Shown: positions 5,435-8,336 of the stretch, piece after piece | How positions within the stretch are numbered: position 1 is the first letter of the stretch | Layout: each line of letters opens with the position of its first letter | DNA from: Anaerolineales bacterium | GTDB lineage: Bacteria; Chloroflexota; Anaerolineae; Anaerolineales; DRMV01 | Assembly: GCA_026991215.1 (NCBI GenBank) | Contig: JALXBY010000041.1 | Span: forward strand, 1 to 8,336 | Direction of reading: 5' to 3' | Length of the DNA: 8,336 bases | Notes under the pieces: generated by a model | The model's database searches: none | What the model saw: only the letters and a program-made list of their open reading frames with translations | What the model was told of the DNA's origin: nothing | Translations under genes and position numbers: made by a program

Positions 5435-7079
5435 TCGTCTCCTCCTCTGGGGGCTTTTCCCACCAGGGGCGGAAGTGGGTCAGGGCCAGGCGCACGCCCC
5501 GCTGCTCCCTGGGAAGGTGGCACTTGCCCCGGCCCACCGCGGCCCGCTCCAGGGCCTCGCGTGTGCGGTGGTACAGGGCCTCCGCATGCTCCGGGGAAGC
5601 GCCAATGCACACCGCGCCCAGTTTGCCGTATTCGGAAAGCGCGCCAATCAGGTGGAACACGATGCCTTCTTGCGTCGCCGCGTTGAAGTGCAGGCCTTCG
5701 CAGACCGTGATATCCATCAGGTCCTCCGGCGTCAACCCCACGTAGGCTTCGCTGTACATGTTATCGGTGGCGTAGTAGTACCGGGGCTGGCCGGTCCCCG
5801 TGTAGTACAGCCCGTCCTCCAAATCGTACTCGCCGCCAGTGAGGAAGCGGAGGATGGCATAGGGGTGGGTGGTCCCGCCCTTGCGCAGGTTGATTTCCAG
5901 CGCGTACAGGTCCCACCGGCCCGACGCGCGGGGCACCGCGACGAAGTCCACTGCATACCGGCCCATGGCGCCCGCGCTGCTCAGGATTTCCCCCACCCGC
6001 CGGCCGTATTCGTGCAGTTGGCTGCGGTAATCGGCCAGGGCCGGGAAGGTCGCGCCCAGGTAAATCTGCTTGGTTGGTCCACCCAGCACCTGCTCATGGG
6101 TGGAGACGATGGTGCCCCGGCCCAACGGGTCGATGATGCCCTGGACCGAGGGGGAACGCTTCCCCTCCCCTTCCACGAAGACTTCAACGATGCCCTGCAT
6201 CTCCCGGAACTTGCGCATGTAGCGCTCGTAGGTCTCCAGGGGGTTCTCGAAGTGCATGTGGGGCAGCTGGCGGACAATCCAGTCCTCCAGGTCGCTTTCC
6301 GGGGCCTCCCGCAGGTCGAAGAGGGCATTGCCCTCGCCCGAAAACCCCTCGTTGAGTTTGACCACTACCCGGCGCAGGTCGGGGTGCTGGCGCTTGAGCG
6401 CGGCCACGGCCTGCACCAGGTCCTGCTCGTCCCGCAGGTCCTCGTACCCTTCGGGCAGGGGGACCTGGGCCTTTCGGAAGATCTTCCGGTTCCAGCTCTT
6501 GTTGCCCAGGTGCATCAGGTCGGGGTCGCAGGCGTAGAGGGGCACGTCCAGGGCCACGGCCAGCCGGCGCTCGAAGGGCGTGGAATTGAACACCTCCAGG
6601 TACGCGTGCTCTGGGTAGCGGATGGCTTCCCGAATCCGCCGAATCAGCCAGGGCCGGGCCAGGATTTTCTCGGTCAGCGACCGGGGGGTGGCATCGTGGC
6701 AGGAAAGCAGCACCAACCGGCGCCGCGCGTGGGAAATGGGCACCCCGGGCAACAGGCCCAGGAAGTAGTCCACCACCGTGGGGTCCAGGGGCTTGCTGGT
6801 CACGTAGATGACCTGGGTCCGGGGCATCTGCAACAGCATCAGGTAGTAGAGCATGCGCTCCTCGTAGTAGTGGATGCCCTTGATTTTGGCCAGGACCTCC
6901 TGGTCCAGGGTCAGGCTGGGGACCACGACCACGGTGCGGGGCGCGTGGCGGTCCACCAGGGCTTCCCGGTAAAGGTAAGGCAACCGGGCCTGGAGTACCC
7001 GGAAGCGGCGGCGGACTTCGTCTTCGGGCAGGCGGAGCAACGTTTCGATTTCGGCCAGGGAGGGGACTTTTCCACGCAT
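5430..7079 (-). CDS. PGM1-related ATP-grasp peptide ligase
   Basis: The 549-residue protein resembles the family named after PGM1, the ATP-grasp ligase that joins a non-proteinogenic amino acid to ribosomally made peptides in pheganomycin biosynthesis. A pre-ATP-grasp N-terminal domain contains VVVPSLTLDQEVLAKIKGIHYYEERML (residues 51-77) and SHARRRLVLLSCHDATPRSLTEKIL (116-140). The ATP-grasp domain follows: Lys241 in VVVKLNEGFSGEGN (nucleotide binding, glycine-rich loop), GIVEVFVEGE, and the Mg ligands Asp378 (YAVDFV) and Glu395/Asn397 (LEINLRKGGTTHPY). A C-terminal region of about 130 residues (VCEGLHFNAATQEGIVFHLIGAL) matches the PGM1 C-terminal part. All key ATP-grasp residues are present, so it is probably active; the substrates are unknown. 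The ATG at 7079 is preferred because TGAGG lies 7-8 nt upstream; a GTG at 7115 would add 12 residues. No other biosynthetic genes flank it. Confidence 0.88.
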   Translation of the reverse strand: MRGKVPSLAEIETLLRLPEDEVRRRFRVLQARLPYLYREALVDRHAPRTVVVVPSLTLDQEVLAKIKGIHYYEERMLYYLMLLQMPRTQVIYVTSKPLDPTVVDYFLGLLPGVPISHARRRLVLLSCHDATPRSLTEKILARPWLIRRIREAIRYPEHAYLEVFNSTPFERRLAVALDVPLYACDPDLMHLGNKSWNRKIFRKAQVPLPEGYEDLRDEQDLVQAVAALKRQHPDLRRVVVKLNEGFSGEGNALFDLREAPESDLEDWIVRQLPHMHFENPLETYERYMRKFREMQGIVEVFVEGEGKRSPSVQGIIDPLGRGTIVSTHEQVLGGPTKQIYLGATFPALADYRSQLHEYGRRVGEILSSAGAMGRYAVDFVAVPRASGRWDLYALEINLRKGGTTHPYAILRFLTGGEYDLEDGLYYTGTGQPRYYYATDNMYSEAYVGLTPEDLMDITVCEGLHFNAATQEGIVFHLIGALSEYGKLGAVCIGASPEHAEALYHRTREALERAAVGRGKCHLPREQRGVRLALTHFRPWWEKPPEEETT

Positions 7080-7089
7080 GGCTTTGGCC

Positions 7090-7203
7090 TCACCAAAGGG
7101 GACTTTGGGGCACACGCCCTTCCCCCGCGTTGACCCTCAGCCGCCCCATGGCCCCGGGGATGCGCCCAGGATGGCCATCATGCCAAAGGCCCTCGCGGGA
7201 CAT
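7090..7203 (-). CDS. Possible leaderless small ORF upstream of the peptide ligase
   Basis: A 37-codon ORF starts with ATG at 7203-7201 and stops 10 nt before the ligase ATG. It begins MSREGLWHDGHPGRIPGAMG and ends VPQSPLW. The ATG lies only 8 nt after a -10-like TATACT (7217-7212), so the transcript could start at or next to the AUG and be leaderless. No Shine-Dalgarno is present. The ribosome binding site of the ligase lies just past its end. It may be a chance ORF in GC-rich DNA, a leader peptide, or, most speculatively, a substrate peptide of the ligase. Nothing in its sequence proves any of these. Confidence 0.18.
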   Translation of the reverse strand: MSREGLWHDGHPGRIPGAMGRLRVNAGEGRVPQSPLW

Positions 7204-7211
7204 GGTGCAAC

Positions 7212-7242
7212 AGTATACCCCAGGCGGGGAAACCTGCGCCAA
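7212..7242 (-). promoter_or_regulatory. Candidate promoter for the peptide ligase
   Basis: On the minus strand TATACT (7217-7212) matches 5 of 6 bases of the -10 consensus and sits in the otherwise GC-rich gap after the hydrolase gene. TTGGCG (7242-7237) is 19 nt upstream, a long spacing and a moderate -35 match. It would let the ligase be expressed apart from the GTPase-hydrolase genes. Transcription would start around 7205, giving a leader of about 125 nt before the ligase ATG. Confidence 0.45.
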
Positions 7243-7247
7243 CCTCG

Positions 7248-8105
7248 CTATTTCTCCTGAATCAGGAACTGATACAGGCGGGCGTTGAAGGCCTTGGGGG
7301 TATCCAGCATGGGGAAGTGGCCGGCGCTGAAGAACCGTTCCACCTGTGCGTGGTGCACACCCCGCTTGAGCACCAGCCACTGGTTGGGGTTGACGATGAC
7401 GTCCTGCGCGCCGTAGATGCCCAACACTGGCTGTTGAATGGAAGGCAGCAGGGGCCGCAGGTCCACCTGCTTCAGGGAAGCGATGCTCTGGAAGAAGGCC
7501 AGGATGGAGGTCTGGGAGAAATCCCGGATGAGGCGGTCGGGCCAACTGGGGTCGGGGGTAATCCAGGGGCCGAAGATGCGCACGAAGAGTTTGATGACCC
7601 AGGGGACCCGTTGCACCATCCACAGGCCCAGGGGCGTCCCCATGAGTTTGAGGAACCAGGCCAGGGAATCCCCCACGATGGGGCTGCCGATGACCGCGAC
7701 CCGCTTGGCCCGCTCCGGGTACTTGGCCGCGAACATCAGGGAGACCGTGCCGCCCATGCTGTGGCCCACCAGGGGCGCGAACCGGATGCCCAACCGGTTC
7801 ATGAAGTCCCGCACCATTTCCACGAAGGCCGAGACCTCATGGGTGCCCTCGTAGAGTTCGGATTCGCCAAAGCCCCAGAAGTCCAGGGCGTAGGTGCGGA
7901 AGGTATCGCTCAGGTAGGCCATGGTGTTCTTCCATATCCCCCACGATTCCAGCCAACCATGCAACAAGAGCAGGGGTTTCCCCCTGCCCTCGACCTCGTA
8001 ATGCACGATGCCGTAATCGGTCACCAGGGAAGGCACGGTTGGGTCCTCGGTACCGGGGTGCGGCCGTTCCGCTGCGTCGTCTGGGGCCTGGTCGTCCCCG
8101 AACAC
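7248..8105 (-). CDS. Alpha/beta hydrolase fold protein
   Basis: The 285-residue product is a standard alpha/beta hydrolase of the esterase / epoxide-hydrolase-like group. It has the oxyanion-hole motif LLLLHGW (45-51), LDFWGFGESE (74-83), the nucleophile elbow GHSMGG with Ser116, the acid Asp235 in YGAQDVIVNP, and the catalytic His263 in AGHFPMLD. The triad is complete, so an active cytoplasmic hydrolase is likely; there is no signal peptide. The natural substrate cannot be deduced. The GTG at 8105 follows the GTPase stop by 6 nt, suggesting coupling, but has no good Shine-Dalgarno. An in-frame GTG at 8036 with GAGG about 8 nt upstream would remove a 23-residue acidic, probably disordered extension and give 262 residues. 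The choice between the two is open. A cap domain lies between residues about 145 and 215. Confidence 0.9.
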   Translation of the reverse strand: MFGDDQAPDDAAERPHPGTEDPTVPSLVTDYGIVHYEVEGRGKPLLLLHGWLESWGIWKNTMAYLSDTFRTYALDFWGFGESELYEGTHEVSAFVEMVRDFMNRLGIRFAPLVGHSMGGTVSLMFAAKYPERAKRVAVIGSPIVGDSLAWFLKLMGTPLGLWMVQRVPWVIKLFVRIFGPWITPDPSWPDRLIRDFSQTSILAFFQSIASLKQVDLRPLLPSIQQPVLGIYGAQDVIVNPNQWLVLKRGVHHAQVERFFSAGHFPMLDTPKAFNARLYQFLIQEK

Positions 8106-8111
8106 GGGGGT

Positions 8112-8336
8112 TCAGCGGCTGGACTTCCCCGACTTCTTCGTAGAGGCCCCTTTGTCGGACTCGTCCTGAGCCTCCTGCTTGGCCTGGTCTTCCTTTTCCA
8201 GGTACTCCATAATGCTGTACAACAACTCCAATAACACGTTCTTGACCGATTCTTTGTCGGTGGCCACACAGGGGACGATTTTGACCTCCGGCCCCAGGCG
8301 CAGGGCGATGCGCAGGTCCTCGATGTCCCAGGCGTC
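8112..8336 (-). CDS. C-terminal end of a small Ras-like GTPase (Arf/MglA type), partial
   Basis: Only the last 74 residues lie in the window, and the frame is open to the right edge. The sequence DAWDIEDLRIALRLGPEVKIVPCVATDKESVKNVLLELL matches the end of small GTPases of the bacterial Arf/MglA-like class. DAWDIEDLRIAL normally follows the NKxD guanine-specificity motif, which would lie just outside. PCVATDKESVKNVL corresponds to the G5 (SAK-like) region and final helix. After the helix comes a charged, probably disordered tail rich in Glu, Lys and Ser, ending KSGKSSR. In many bacteria such GTPases act in polarity or signalling with a Roadblock-domain partner. That partner is not visible here. 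The next gene, an alpha/beta hydrolase, begins 6 nt downstream, so the two are probably one operon. Confidence 0.75.
   Translation of the reverse strand, partial: DAWDIEDLRIALRLGPEVKIVPCVATDKESVKNVLLELLYSIMEYLEKEDQAKQEAQDESDKGASTKKSGKSSR

Noticed and set aside
5475..7133. Open frame of 552 codons on the plus strand opposite the peptide ligase.
   Set aside because: Composition (Val, Gln, His, Gly rich) is what the antisense of GC-rich codons gives; the minus-strand protein has full ATP-grasp motifs.
7317..8234. Open frame of 305 codons on the plus strand opposite the alpha/beta hydrolase.
   Set aside because: Antisense shadow of a gene with a complete catalytic triad; no domain seen.

Overview
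The window is an 8.3 kb piece of a GC-rich bacterial chromosome. The combination of an nrnA-truB pair, a stand-alone PGM1-related peptide ligase, an Arf/MglA-like GTPase beside an alpha/beta hydrolase, and GC-ending codons fits a Chloroflexota (Anaerolineae-like) genome. That placement is inference from gene content and style, not from a database match. No IS element, CRISPR array, tRNA or rRNA is visible.

Layout. Positions 3-2020, + strand: the 3' part of a DHH/DHHA1 phosphoesterase (NrnA type), then truB (tRNA pseudouridine-55 synthase), closed by a strong intrinsic terminator at 1978-2020. These two genes usually sit in the nusA-infB-rbfA translation cluster, so this is probably its downstream end. 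Positions 2064-3468, - strand: rplS (ribosomal protein L19) with its own extended -10 promoter and a structured leader, followed after 9 nt by an atypical SDR (NAD(P)-binding) protein. Positions 3469-5279: an AT-richer patch with about 540 nt of non-coding DNA rich in palindromes and repeats, then two overlapping + strand genes of unknown function, a lipoprotein and a single-pass membrane protein. Their base composition and codon use differ sharply from the flanks, which suggests acquired DNA. Positions 5430-8336, - strand: reading in transcription order, the 3' end of a small GTPase, an alpha/beta hydrolase, and a PGM1-type ATP-grasp peptide ligase that seems to have its own promoter.

Points that deserve attention: (1) the rplS leader can fold so that the start codon is paired and the Shine-Dalgarno sequence sits in the loop, with a second hairpin just upstream, which suggests a translational control element for L19; (2) the two-gene orphan envelope module in the AT-rich patch; (3) the peptide ligase, preceded by a possible leaderless 37-codon ORF; (4) the SDR protein, which lacks the usual catalytic tyrosine.
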